Shown here: piece after piece, positions 37,454 to 50,172 of the stretch | Layout of the letters: each line of letters begins with the position of its first letter | Numbering within the stretch: position 1 is the first letter of the stretch | NCBI GenBank assembly: GCA_013399875.1 | Contig: VXAZ01006790.1 | Span: 248,001-312,000, forward strand | From: Gymnorhina tibicen | Taxonomy: Eukaryota; Chordata; Aves; Passeriformes; Artamidae | DNA: 64,000 nucleotides | Reading direction: 5' to 3' | The notes under the pieces: model-generated | Database searches by the model: none | The model's input: only the letters and a program-made list of their open reading frames with translations | What the model was told of the DNA's origin: nothing | Position numbers and translations under genes: made by a program

Positions 37454-37617
37454 GGTTGCTTCATAAAAAATGTCTGTATTGGGAACTCTGGCCATCTTCC
37501 TGTGCTTCTAAGCTCGATTTCCCATTGCATGGCATCACACCGACAGTGCCCTTAAACGAAATTGGTCAACACCTTGAAAAGTCCATCAGATTTGACAAGA
37601 GGGTGGATATGTCACAG
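37454..37617 (+). other. ADARB1: Tentative ADARB1 5'UTR exon
   Basis: The donor CACAG|GTAAGTA at 37617/37618 is one of the strongest in the window, and a reasonable acceptor (CTTTTAACTCAG) ends at 37453. It could equally be a first exon with an upstream start. There is no recognisable protein. The local open frame (ending DKRVDMSQ) is phase 0 at the donor and would not join the ADARB1 frame. Splice-site quality is the only support. Confidence 0.25.
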
Positions 37618-40423
37618 GTAAGTACTGAGAAGCTGTGTGAGCACAGGAATCTGTGAGGAAGGAAATCTCGGACGAGAGCTCTGCTGAAAGAAAAGCTGTT
37701 GCCATAGTGCAAATATTATTGGACATCAGAGGATCTCTGTGGTAGTGAGACAAACAGAAAATCAAGTTTCATAGGTAGTTCCAGTAGAAGGCAGGTCCTT
37801 ATCTTCCTGAGTATCGCTTGTTTTCCTTTGTGAAAGTTGAGAGGAGTAATCTAACGAGCACTCTTGCATCATCATAGGTGATAGAAGAAAACAAAAGGTT
37901 TGGGTACAGTCCCTCACCCTGCCCCTGGGGGCTGAAGCACGAGGGAGATGAGCGAAGGTTTTAAATTTCCCTGTAAAGGCTCTTGCAGTTGTTTGGGATA
38001 ATGTCCTTTCATAGGTTTAGGAAAGCACCAAAGTCAGGATTTTTTGTGCAGAGTGCTTTTGGCAGAGATGCAAAAGGAAGGGCTGCTCAGCAGATTGCAG
38101 AGGAATTTCTTGGTTTAGTTTATTTTAAAGAGATTTTAACAGAATGGAGTTCTTGGACCTAGGTAAGATGAAGAGTATCCTCATTTGGAGAAAACATGTG
38201 AGGAATATACCATATTTTGAATTTAAAGTAGAAATCTTCCTCAGTTGAGGGTGAGTTTGGTGCTGCATGGCAGAAGGTACCTTCTGATTACTTCTTTGCC
38301 TGGTGTTTTTGTTATTATGATACTTTTAAGTAGCATAAACAATTTTGTGATGGGTCTTGGGTGAAATATACCCAATGTCAATTTATCTTTGTTCCAAACT
38401 CAGTTTACCAATGGCTCCTCCTTTTTGCTATTAATTTTGTCATATCAACTCTGGAAAGAGATGAACTGTTTAAAATTTGATCAAAAAGAGAACAAGCAAG
38501 TATACAAAACACTAGTTTCTTTCATTTGTAGTACGTAATGTCAAAATGAAGTTTTTGCGTAGGAATTGTGAGGCAGCCTCAGCTAGGAGTATTTTTTCCC
38601 ATTTAGTCTCCGTAGGTTTTGAGATTTGCAGAGGTAGTTAATACCTGCCTCTGCCATTCTGAAGGACTTCTGCAGAAAGTGGTCTGTGTGTCTAAAATGA
38701 GGTTGATTTTGATGTAGGTTGATTTACTCAGCTCTTCAACTGTATTAGCAAATGAGCATTTAAGTTTAAGCTTTCACTGCCTTCTTCCTTGCTTAGTTAT
38801 GCTCTAATATTTGTGCATGGTCTTCTGGAAAACTATTAGAGGGGAAAAATACCTTTGACTTCTTTCTTTAGATGCAGATTTTATAAAAACCTTGTTTACA
38901 GAGGTCATTCTGTATCAAAATGAGCTTTAATTTTTCACCTCAAATACTGAGCACAGATACTGAGTACTTAATAAAACAACTCTAAAACTCTTTAGATGGG
39001 TCCCAGTAAGAACATAGTAGGATCTTTAATTAAAAAGCATGATTAGCTCTATGTTTTCATTAATAAAATTTGAAGATTAGGTGGAAAATAAGTGTGGCCA
39101 ACTCTAGGGGAAGATTCCAATTAAGGATAATATAAGCACCAAGGTCCGGACCATAGATAATGAAATTTATGCAGCAGAAATTACCAGGGACTTGGGAGAA
39201 CACTGAAGGAAAATACTTCTGTAGGCTTGGTCTGAGGGAAGAGTATAGCCCTCTAGATGATGGACCCATAGTGTGGTCCACAGGATAGGAAGAAAAAAAA
39301 GCATTCTGATCAAAACCACACTAAGATAACACATTTTAATGCTGCTTTTGGCCTTAGAGTTGCCATGTTTTTCACAGCTAAAGATAAAGGATCAGTGCTG
39401 GTATATTTAAATCTCTGAAAAATGGGAAGAATTAATATAAGCCGATGGGAGTGCTTTGCTTGGGAGAAACTTGTAATAAAGCTGGCTCTGTGATGGAACC
39501 AGGGTTATATCCCTTCTCCACTGCCCGGGTTTTAAAGCTTGCTCTTGGCATGCAGAAGTAGCTCACACTGGGAGATCAAAGGAGGAGGAGATAACTTCTC
39601 TTTTGTTGGATGCTTACTCACTTTTATAACCCTGATAGCCTTCGGTCAAGTTTACACCTGGAAAGCACTATGTAGCATGTGTGTTTTCCATGCTATGGAA
39701 ATTACCAAGGGGTATTAAGTAGGGAGAGATCTCCTTTGCGATAGCTTCTGAATCTGGAAGACAAATAGTGTTTTTCTCCCTTAAATTTTGGCAGTTTTGG
39801 TAGCTAAAACTTGTCAACTGATTGCAGCCCCTTTTGGATGCTGACTCTGTGCAGGTTTGCAGCCCCTTGGACCTGTTGCCTGTGGAGTCTGCACAAAGTC
39901 TGGGTGTTGTTCACAGGTGTGGAGCCACAGGCAACTGCACAGTCATAATCTCTGTTAAACCAGAGTCATCTTTTCCAGCTAGAGTGTATTCCTGGTTTTG
40001 TTTTTTACCTGTAAGCTTTTCAGAGCAGCTGTGTGGCACAATGCTTGTATTTTCTCAGCTGTGGTGGCTTTGATGTCTTCTCTGGGGCTGCAGCCCCTCT
40101 CTTGGTTAGACGCACTCTTACAGCCAGCAAAGCCATCCTTCCAGTGCTGAGAACAGATAGGCTTTCCTGGGATTTAATGTATATTATACAGACCTTCTTG
40201 TAGTGATATTTTTACAGATGCTTTTTATCTCCCGCCGCTCACCAGTGCCAAGTGGTGTTCTGCAGTTTGATGTCATGTGATACTGTGTTTTGATAACAAA
40301 GAGGAGCTGGAAATTAATGCTTAACTCAAACCAGTGATCCTGGCAGTTGTGGGTTGGGCGCGTATGCCAGCATTTTAATTGGAATTGGGAACATGCTTCT
40401 GAGTCTACAAAAACATGTATATG

Positions 40424-40515
40424 TGGCACATAGGGGCATGGTTTAGTGGTGGACCTGGTTAGACTCAATGGTCTGAGGTCTTTTCCAGACTTAATGATTC
40501 CATGATTTTGTGACA
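40424..40515 (+). mobile_element. CR1 LINE 3' tip
   Basis: GGCATGGTTTAGTGGTGGAC to GATTCCATGATTTTGTGA, the 3' end of the CR1 type seen at 4534. Confidence 0.85.
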
Positions 40516-41572
40516 GTCCTGCATGTCTCCACCTCTGTGCTTGAGCTGGGATGGAGCTGGGAGAGTGTGCACAGGCTCCCTTTGAAGGAGGGTGAGTGCA
40601 GAGATGAGCTCTAGGGGCATGTCCACTGCCTCTAAATTTGTGATTGGGTTGTGCTTCTGTCGCTAATGAGTGTTCAGAGTCTGATTAATCAGAAGCTAAA
40701 TCAGGACCCTTCGCTGAGTTAGCAGCTCTCAAGAACGTGAGACAGAAAAGCACAGCTGATGCAAGTGAAAGCAGGAAGGTCTGGTTGGGAACATGTGCCT
40801 GTAAAGTCTCCCAGAAAAAGCTTTTGTGAAAGTGGAGAAAATCCTGTCTTCACTCCATAATCTACCATACATGCTTGAACTGGTGGGAGCTCAAGCCCAG
40901 TAGCCCCCCCCCCGTATTTCACGAGGACTGTCAGGTCCTTCCATCAAATCCACAAAATCTGTTTTTTCTTGCATCTTTGAAATTCTTGCAAAAATCTGTT
41001 ATTTTAAATAGAACTCTGCTCATTTCCATGAGGATGATAACGAGTTGGGAAAGCTTCCCAACTAGTGGAAAGGGTGCCTTTGGGTAGTTTGTCCCTGTTT
41101 GATGCTTTTATATCAAAGTTGATTTCCCCAGACCTCAGTGCTGACAAATATGGATAATGAGGAATAGTGAGTACTACTGTAGCTCTGTCATTTTTTTTTC
41201 CTGGTGCAGCCTAGTTTATCTTCTCTTATCCCCTGAAAGCTATTCTTAGTAAATGGTTGTTTTTCGTAAATGAGTGAATAATCACTATTTCATTCACTGT
41301 CCTTACATATGCTTAAATATAGTATTAACCTAATCTTCTTATATGCTTTTCCTTCTGCTGCTCCTGAGTTCCTAAAGGAATCAGGTGCACTATTAATAAG
41401 ATCTATGAATGAACTTGCCTGGAAATGAAATACTTCTTTTGGGCTTTGGCTTGTGTTTATTGCCAAGATGGTAATTTATTCATATTTTTGGACAGCAGCA
41501 TCGTTCTTCATGCACATAACTTCTGTGCTGTCAAGATAACTTCTTCAGTGTACAAATTCCTCAGATACAGTC

Positions 41573-41768
41573 TGTGAGTTGTTTTTGGGGTTTTTTTTCC
41601 TGCTTGGAAGGGAAAACGACTGTTTGGTGGCAAACTTTTGGTTTTCCATTTTAGGAGAAAGGGAGGAAGAGAGGGAGGGAGCTCTCCGTGGTACCGAGCG
41701 GGGCCGGGACCGCCGGGCTGTTGGTTCTCGCGCCGGAGGGAGGGAGGGAGTCTCGTCCTGCCCTCCTG
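41573..41768 (+). mobile_element. Possible LTR fragment (CpG-rich patch)
   Basis: It begins TGTGAGTTG with a T-rich stretch, then turns into a purine-rich and CpG-rich block (GGGCCGGGACCGCCGGGC, GGGAGGGAGGGAG), ending abruptly against very AT-rich sequence. The start and composition resemble the 5' part of avian ERV LTRs. No matching 3' end or target duplication was found, so it is at best a truncated piece. Confidence 0.35.
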
Positions 41769-42265
41769 GTCCTGGCACATCCCAGATATATAAAATATTA
41801 TAAAAATTATATTTTATAGGTCTTTAATACTAGTATATATAATACATATATTATATATAAACAACTTCAATAAACAGAGCATAAGTAAATATAGCTAGTG
41901 TTCCTATAACTCAGTAGGTTTCTTTCTGCTTGTCCTTCTCTCATCACTGCATTTCAGGTCATGATGGCTAGCTGGCTTTTTTTTTTTTTTTAATGCCCAG
42001 ATAATACCCAGCACTACTGGACAGTATTCCCAACCCCACTGCTTATTTTCCATCTCCTTTGGCCTCCTCGTGCACTTCTTCCCAGACAGAACCCAGACAG
42101 AAGCTCTTCATGCAGGCTTCAGTCAGGTTTCAGTCAGCAGCTCAGCTGAAGGTAAGCCACGACCCTTTTGAGGCCAGTTTGCTCAGCCCAGGTATGAACA
42201 GCCACAGCTTCTCTCAGCATCTGTGATGCCCTTGCTGGCTTTCAGCAGAAGCCTTTTTCAAGTTC

Positions 42266-42350
42266 AGAGTTCATAGAATATCCAGTGTTGGAAGGGACCC
42301 AGAAGGATTATTAAGTCCAACTCCTAGCCCTGCACAGGACAACCCCAAGA
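42266..42350 (-). mobile_element. CR1 LINE 3' tip, reverse orientation
   Basis: Reverse CR1 end: TTCATAGAATATCCAGTGTT, GGAAGGGACCCAGAAGGATT, CTAGCCCTGCACAGGACA. Confidence 0.8.
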
Positions 42351-44379
42351 AGAGTTGTGGCTTGTTCTCCTTTCAATATGTTCTTTCCTCAGTCCTTTGT
42401 TCAATAGATTTGCTTTCTTTTAAAGTTTGCTTTCCAGACTTAAGCGAGGTTCCCTGATGGCTGTGAGAACATTTTCTGAGTAGCTGCTCTTGATGGCTTT
42501 CAGTGAATATGGAAGGGACTAGAAGTACAACATTTGATTATTGTAGTAAAAGCTCTGTGGAGGAATATGGCTATTGACTGTTACTCTCTTGCTGGTGTAT
42601 CACCTGATCCGTAGGACAGCTTAGCTGAAGCAGGCTGCTTTAATGCTAAAGAAAAAACCCAAGTATTTTGAAGGTAGTAGCTTTTAGAGTGCAGTGGTAG
42701 AAAGTAGGGAAAGAAATTTTTTCCTGGTAGCTTTCAGTGTAGCAAAGCTCCTCAGCATTACTTATGGCTTTGGCTTGGGTATTTGTGCATCTCCCTGGGT
42801 CACTGGACCTTCCTTGCTGTCTTCTAGTGTTTTCTTGCCTAGGTTTGGTATGTTGCTGTAGTCCAAACTGGACATAAATTGTAAAAATACAAAATAATAC
42901 AAAAATTGTATTAATGGATATTTTTACATCCAGTGGTACTTAAAATGCATACAAACACCTCTTGCTCCAGCAGTTGTCCCGGCAGCATTGCTAGTGAATA
43001 CTACTTTAATGTGTGTGCACTGGGGTAGTCTTGAATAAATGACTTTTGGATCTATCTTAGGAGGCTGACGATGTTCTTATTGGAGGATTTCACCTCCCAG
43101 AGCTAAATCTTGGTTTCTTCTGTAGTGCATGTTCACAGTGCATAGGTTATCCTTGAGAGAACAGCCAACTCCCTATATTTCTGAATCAGTATCTGCTTCT
43201 TTAGTTCACAGAAAATGCATGCAGTATGTGCATATATTAAAAATACATGCATATGTATAATATTTTTTCCTCAGTACTTTGTCCAGAATAAAAACTTCAG
43301 TCTAAAAATAACTACAGTAAAAGGTCACTAAAGTAGGTTCATAATCCAAATTCCACTCAACATGGGGTTTTTTTTGGTATATGAACTGATACACTCTTTG
43401 CCTCTGTGGATAAGATCTCTTAAGTAGTCTTGATGGCATTAAATGGCTCTTTCTCTCCGTGGTTTTGTTGTACTGAACCTGAAGGAAGTGTTGTGTCTTG
43501 AGCTATTTGCTCCCCTGGGTTGGTCTGCCAGGGGAATGGGGATTTTCCATCCTCTTGCCTGGAGCAGGTGCACCACAGTCTGTGCAGAAGCAGAGCTGGT
43601 CTCCTTGGTAATCTGCTGCTGTTTGTAAAATCCTGGGGACCTCTGGTGGGGTCATCCTTGGACGTTATGCATGTGCTACTGCAGGTGTTGGGAGCAGCAG
43701 AGACAGAGGAAGGATGTGGACGTGGTCCAGGTATGTGCGTGCCATGTGAGGTGGGGAGGGTGGCAGCAGGCATCTTGGGTAGCTCCACTTTTGCCTGGAG
43801 TGAAAATACAACCAAGCAGGGAAGGCACAACTCTCTGGTCTCCAGCAAAATCACAGGCGAGTTCCCCGTGTCCCAGGTGAAGGCTGGTATCCCTCGGACT
43901 TTTCATGCTTCCTCCGCAGCTCATGGCTGGTTGGTGGTGGGTGCTGCCTGGTTGCTGCCTGCCTGTGGCACACATGGAAGGCTGGCAGCTCTGCCCTTCT
44001 CCTGGGGCCACCTGGATATGCTTTCTGGAAGGCTGTAGAAGAATAGATATGCTTGAGGCTAATCCAGTGTACGTGCTCTGCCAACATTTGCAGCATGTAT
44101 CAATTCTACCTGAAAAGCATAGACTATTTCTTGTGTTTGATTCTGTACAGTGCTCCCTCCCAGGAGTGATAATTGTTTCCCTTTTTCCCTTTACCCCCTG
44201 TAATTGCACAGTCAGACTCTGATTTGTTCTTCTAGACTGAGCAGCTCTTTAGGGTACTTCTCTCATGCTCCCTGTGTCATGTATCACCCTGTAGTCCTTC
44301 TCTGTTTGCCTTTCGCTTTGATGTGATGTTGATTTGCAGGAGGTAGCAAAGTTGGGCAGGGTCCTGTATGCACAGGAAT

Positions 44380-44552
44380 TCTGTTGCCCAGAGAAGCTGT
44401 GGCTGCCCCATCCCTGGAAGTGTTCAAGGCCAGGTTGGACAGGGCTTGGAGCAACCTGGGATAGTGGAAGGTGTCCCTGCCCATGGCAGGATTTGGACTG
44501 AGATGAACTCTAAGGTCCCTTCCAACCCAAACCAATCTGAGATTCTATAATC
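44380..44552 (+). mobile_element. CR1 LINE 3' end
   Basis: TTGCCCAGAGAAGCTGTGGC to AACCAATCTGAGATTCTATA. Truncated on its 5' side, as is usual for CR1. Confidence 0.92.
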
Positions 44553-44929
44553 TGGAACTTGCATCACTTACTCATTAATTCTTCCTCTCTAAAGAGTTTC
44601 AGATTTGTCTTGCTGGGAGATTCTTTGGGGCTACTTTGTGTAAATAACTTAGTAGATAAAATACGTGTAAATATTTCAGCTCTCATTTGTCTTGTTTTCT
44701 TTGGCTATCAGGAACAACTTTAATACTCAACAAATGATGTTAGGTTATCTGAAGAGCTATTTATCAATTTTTATTTGAACTCAAAAAGGCTAATGAAAAT
44801 TAATGCATGAGTTACCTCCCAGCATCTCAGCCCTTGTGGGTAATACATTAAAACTGTCTGATGTAGTCTGGAGTCACTGTCTCGATACATTCACAAGTTT
44901 TGGTCCAGTTGCTCTCTGATGTGGTTTTT

Positions 44930-45278
44930 GTTCAAGGGGGATCTTATTGCTCCCTACAACTCCCTCACAGTAGGTTGTATCCAGGCAGGAATAGATCTCT
45001 CCTCTCAGACAACAAGTGACAGGACCAGAGGAAATGGCCTCAAGTTGCACCAGAGCACGTTTAGATTGGCTAGTAGGAAAAATTTCTTCACCAAAAAGAA
45101 GCGCTGGCACAGGCTGCCCAGGGCAGTGGTGGAGTCACCATCCCTGGAAGTCTTCAAAAGGCATGTAGATGTGGCACCTGGGAACATGATTCAGTTGTGA
45201 AAATGGAGGTTCTGTCTTAACAGCTGGACTCGACGATCTTAGAGGTATTTTCCAACTTCAGTGATTCTACGATTCCAT
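44930..45278 (+). mobile_element. CR1 LINE 3' fragment
   Basis: Contains ATTGCTCCCTACAACTCCCT, AGGAAATGGCCTCAAGTTGC, GAGTCACCATCCCTGGAAGT and an ending with TTCTACGATTCCATG. Confidence 0.9.
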
Positions 45279-45568
45279 GTGCAAGTAACACAGGCCACAG
45301 GTCCTGACCTGTGCCTGGTCATGCCAGCATCTTCCCTCTCTCTTGCTCTCCTCCTGCCCTATCCAAAATCTTTCCTTGCTTGTCTTGTCAAACTCTGGGA
45401 TGCATTACAGTTTCTTGAGTATGAAGGTGGTAAGTCCCATTTCTGCACAACGTGGCTGAAAAATGTCTAATATTCTGTGATGGCAAACACTCTGCCCACA
45501 CACCTGAGTGATGATGGCACTCAGATTTTACACCATAAGTGTGGTTGGTGGTGTGGGTTTGTGGTTTG

Positions 45569-45708
45569 TTTTTTTTTTTTTTTTTGGGGGGGTGAAAAGG
45601 AAAAAATTATGATAAATTNNNNNNGTGTTGGGGGGGTGGGTTTTTGTTTTTTTTTTTTTTTTTTTTGGGGGGGGTTTTTTTTTTTTTTTTTTTTTGTTTT
45701 TTTTTTTA
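45569..45708. repeat. Poly-T / poly-G tract with 6-bp assembly gap
   Basis: Runs of T (up to 21) alternate with runs of G on both sides of six N (45619-45624). Base calls here are doubtful. Open frames across it are artefacts. Confidence 0.85.
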
Positions 45709-46794
45709 ACATACAGTAACTTGATATTGAATAACACAAGGAACTGCTCTGGAAGGGACAGTTTGAGTCAGTCTTTTGTTAGAGAGATCCCTGACAGCCA
45801 GTTGCATGCCAGAGCCTGAGGAAGGCTTCCAGGATCTCAGAAGACTGGCGAGAAGTCAAGGTGCATCAAAAGTTAGCTTGAAGTTCTTCAAATCTGCTCA
45901 TATTTTAGTAGGAGAAAAGCAGAAATGTGACTGTAAAAGTGAAATGTAACACTTTCATATTCTTAGAAGTCCAGCAGCTTGTTCTTCCTAAAACGTAGCA
46001 GGGATGAGACACAGATGTCAAAGTCCTGGAAGTCTCCACTATGGAAATGCGGGCTGTCAGTGAGACTTGAGTCACAAATATGGGGTACTTCTAGTTTAGC
46101 TTGCTGCTGCCATGCTTCCTCTCTGGGACGGCCTTAGAGTGGGCCTCTGTGGGGAGGAAAACTCACTTTAAGATGCCAGCACTGTTTTTTTTTGGCTCCT
46201 GCGGCACTGGGACATTTGGTGTCTTTTCCTTGGCTGATGTGGTGGGATGAGAGCCACCATGTGCCCAGAGTCCTTGCTGTGGTCTAGTCCCATCCCTGCA
46301 TCGCTCCTCTGTGGTCTCCAGTTCTGCCCAGAGCACAAAATTAATATCATAAATAGAGAAGCAGCAAGAAAACAACTGACCTGGAGACATGTTTTCCAGC
46401 TAACCCAATCCTTTGTTGGGAAAACAGCGTGATTCAGGTTTCTTTCACAGTCTTTTAACTTCCCTGTGCATGGAGTTCCTGTAAGGTGCAAGTTGAAGCT
46501 AAAGGATTAAAGACCTTTAAAACTCTTCCACATTACATGCATAACATATATGTAAAAAATAATATCAAGCCTGGTAAAAAGGTTATTGGTGGGTGCCCTG
46601 GCTTTGGGTGCACATGTGCAGTCCATGGTTTTTGTTCCCTTGGTGTAGTTTGTGCTTTCTGGCGTTTTGTGCACAGCAGATGCAGTTTGTGCTGTATCTC
46701 CCATGGGGGAAGCTATTGGTGAGCTGCAGGCTGATGGAGAATGGTTGGCTTTGGGATTTGTGTCAAAGGATAAGCCCAAAATTCCCCCTTTGCC

Positions 46795-47333
46795 CTCATG
46801 AGACTCCACCTAGGGTACTGTGTCCAGGTTTGGGATCCTCAGCAAAAGAAGGACATGGGCCTGTTAGAGTGGGTCCAGAGGAGGCCTTGAGGATGCTCCA
46901 AGGGCTGGAGCCCCTCTGCTCTGGAGACAGGCTGGGAGAGCTGGGGTGTTCAGCCTGGAGAAGAGAAGACTCTGGGGTACCTTGTAAGCCCTTCCAGTGC
47001 CTGAAGGGGCTCCAGGAGTGCTGGAGAGGGACTTTGGACAAGGGCCTGGAGTGAAGGAGAAGAGGGAATGGCTTCCTACTGACAGAGGGCAGCATTAGAT
47101 AGGATACTGGGGAGAAATTCTTCCCTCTGAGGGTGGTGAGGCCCTGGCACAGGTTGCCCAGAAAACTGTGGCTGCCCCATCCCTGGAAGTGTCCAATGCC
47201 ACATTGGATGGAGCTTGGAGCAACCTGGTCTGGTGGAAGGTGTCCCTGCCCTGGAATATGACCCTTCAGGGCAGGGATTAGAACAAGATAGTCTTTGGTT
47301 TAGGTTGGAAGGAACCTTATTCTGAGACTGTAT
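46795..47333 (+). mobile_element. CR1 LINE 3' fragment
   Basis: A long copy starting in the ORF2 3' end (CATGAGACTCCACCTAGGGT, GTGTCCAGGTTTGGGATCCT), then TTCAGCCTGGAGAAGAGAAG and the GGTGGTGAGGCCCTGGCACA block, to the 3' end. Confidence 0.92.
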
Positions 47334-49667
47334 GAAATGTGCACAGTGACTGTGTTAAGCCCTGTTTGCAGCATGTACATTTTACCTTGGTGAACTCTTT
47401 TTACTGAAGTTGCAGCTCCCTCTTCTACTGTTTTATTTTCATCTTGGGGCAATAAGCTGCAATCAAGTTGCCTCTCGTCAACAAAACTGAATAAATTTGT
47501 TGTCTGGGCTGCATAAGATGTTTTTTCCTGCAGTGATTTGTGTGGGTATGTCTTGGCCTCTTGGATCTTGTCAACAGGGAGGTGGTTTAAATCTCCATCA
47601 TGTCACTTGTCTTCTGTCAGGTGCTGAGAGGTAACACTTAGCCTCTCTCAGTGTTCTGCTTTTAAATACAGGAATAAATCACATTGGTTCTTGAGGCTGT
47701 AGACATGGTCATGGTCCCAGTGAAGGGTGTATCACTGCAGGCATGGCTTCGTATGGGCACTTCATCCCAACCTTGCTAATTCTCAGTCTGTCTCCCAGCT
47801 TTGTCAGCAATCTCTTGTTACACCAGGAGGCTGGAGGCAGCAGCACAGCCATCCCAACCTGTCTTTAAAAGCAGAGGTCTGGGAATAAAGTGCCTTGTTC
47901 TGGCACTCCTGAAGCAGTAAACTTTATTTAAGGACTGTGGAGAGTGACTTCCCATGGTAACAGCCAGAGAACATACTTATACGTCCTTAATGCACAACAT
48001 AATCTCATGGTTTTGAACACTGTTAAACTGAGTGATAATTATTTGGCATCTTTTATTAAACATTGATTTCTGAGCATTTTTCTGAAGACTAATGCTGAGT
48101 ACAAAGTGTTCACGTGCATCTAATCTTTGCCCTAGGGTGGGAGTAAGACTGAAAATAATCAAGTCTGCCTTGTGAAGGCTGGAAAATATTGCTGCTGTTC
48201 AAAGGAAGAAAGATTTGCATTCCTCTAGTATGTGCTGCACATATGTAGAACAAGTTTGAAGGAAGTTTTACAGGTATTTTTTTAGACTGTGTTAACCTGA
48301 AAACCCTGGTCGATCACCATAGCATTGAGAAGAGCTTTCAGCAGTTTTATCAGTTGGTGCAGTAACATCTGCTCCAAAGTGGGGCATTTTCCAGTGTCAG
48401 AATTGGTCAGTGTGGTGGGATGGGTGGGTTGTTTTGTCTCTGCTGCTCCTGTAGCCTAAATTCTTGTCCACAATTTGTCTGTAGTAAAAAATAACTTTTT
48501 TTTTTTTTAGCTGTCGTCTAAAAAGTACTAATACCGAACGGAGAAATTACAACTGATTTCTTAAATTCTGTTGCCTTTTAAAAGCTGCTGCTTAGTTTGG
48601 AGGTTGCACTGTTGGACTATTTCAGTTTGACTAATATTTAAAGCAGCTAAATGAGTAATGTAAACGTTTAAACACTAGCTATAGTGAAATCATAAACAAC
48701 AAGATTAAAGCCTAAGTTCCCCTGAAGACATTTATGGTAATTTTGCTCATGTGAATAATTCCTTTGGCTTCAATCACATTCTCTTCTAAGGTAACTGCTC
48801 TTATACATGGGACGATCCTGTAAAAAGAGGAGTGGCATTAAAACCTTTGATTTTGAAATAATGTTTCAGTGTCAAAATTTTGTATTGAGGCTATAGGATG
48901 CCAGATGTTCATCACTGAATATAGTTTTTCAAACATAGGAGATAGCAAAATTAAAAGTTAGAAGTGAAGAGTTTCTTGCTGATACTCTGCGAATATGTGA
49001 AACCATTTCTGGTGAGACAATGAAAAATAATTTACTGTGTTTCTTCCTGAACAGTTTTTGAATAATTGAGTGTTCTAGAATAAATGATGAACTTACTTTT
49101 GTTTGATACCTGCAGTAAAAGCTTGAATATTACTTGATGGAGTAGCATTCTTTTTTCTTTTTATCCGTGGATTCCTGTTGCTTAATAGCTGCTGAATTTT
49201 CATAGCTTTTGAAGCATCAGTGAACTTTGTTTCAGTGTCTTGTGTATAAAAAGTACCTGTTTGTAAGTTCAAAAAGAGTTTGTTTTGTATCAAGGCAAGG
49301 AGAAGCATTTGACAGCTTGTATCATGTATAAACTGTACTTATTTTTCCAATTGCAGCATACATATCCTTTTTTTGCTAAACTTTTTTTTTACATTGTGGT
49401 GCTCAGTTGATAGATTTTCTTAATTTACTTTGGAATTTTAAATGAGCAGTTCAAAAGGGCTGTAGGGAATGTGGGTTGGATTTGAGCTATTATATCTTTA
49501 ATTCAGACTGATAAACTGAAGTAAGTACATCATAGATGTCAAACTGTTTCTTCATATTTAGGTGGAAAATGTTTTCAGAGGAAAACCCAGTTCTGTAGCT
49601 GTGCTGTTGAACTGCGTTTATGGCAGAGACTCATGACTTGGTGTATGAAGAAACATGTCATGTCACA

Positions 49668-49850
49668 GACTCACAGAATATCCTGACTTGAAAGGGACCC
49701 GCAAGGATCGTTGAGTCCAACTCCTGGCCCTGCATGGGACACCCCAAGAATCCCACCCTGTGCCTGAGAGTACTGTTCAAACGCTTCTTAAACTTGTGTC
49801 TTTTACTGGAGGCTCACAGTATTGTTTTCTGGGATCAAGAACAAAGTCTT
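49668..49850 (-). mobile_element. CR1 LINE 3' end, reverse orientation
   Basis: GACTCACAGAATATCCTGAC, GAGTCCAACTCCTGGCCCTG, CACCCTGTGCCTGAGAGTAC. It forms a head-to-head pair with the next copy 43 bases away; the right boundary is approximate. Confidence 0.82.
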
Positions 49851-49892
49851 GCTTGAAGGCATCTCTTTCTCACATTCCCTGAGTGACTTTTA

Positions 49893-50172
49893 CACAGGCA
49901 GATAGTGACAGGACAAGGGGGAATGGTTTTAAACTAAGAGAGGAGCATTTTACATTAGGTGTTAAGAAGAAACTCTTCCCTGTGAGGGTGGTGAGGCCCT
50001 GGCACAGGTTGCCCAGAGAAGCTGTGGCTGCCCCATCCCTGGAAGTGTCCAAGGCCAGGTTGGATGGGGCTTGAAGTATCCTGGACTAGTGGGAGGTGTC
50101 CCTGCCCATGGCAGGAGGTTGGATTGAGATGAGCTGTAAGGTCCCTCCCAACCCAAACTGTTCAACACTGGA
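49893..50172 (+). mobile_element. CR1 LINE 3' end
   Basis: GGCAGATAGTGACAGGACAA, the GGTGGTGAGGCCCTGGCACA block and an ending CCAACCCAAACTGTTCAAC. Confidence 0.92.

Noticed and set aside
43420..44209. Overlapping open frames on both strands (up to 177 codons)
   Set aside because: Several frames are open at once, pointing to local composition rather than selection; no domain recognised.
45480..45819. Open frames rich in Phe/Lys/Pro around poly-T
   Set aside because: Translations of homopolymers and N; not coding.
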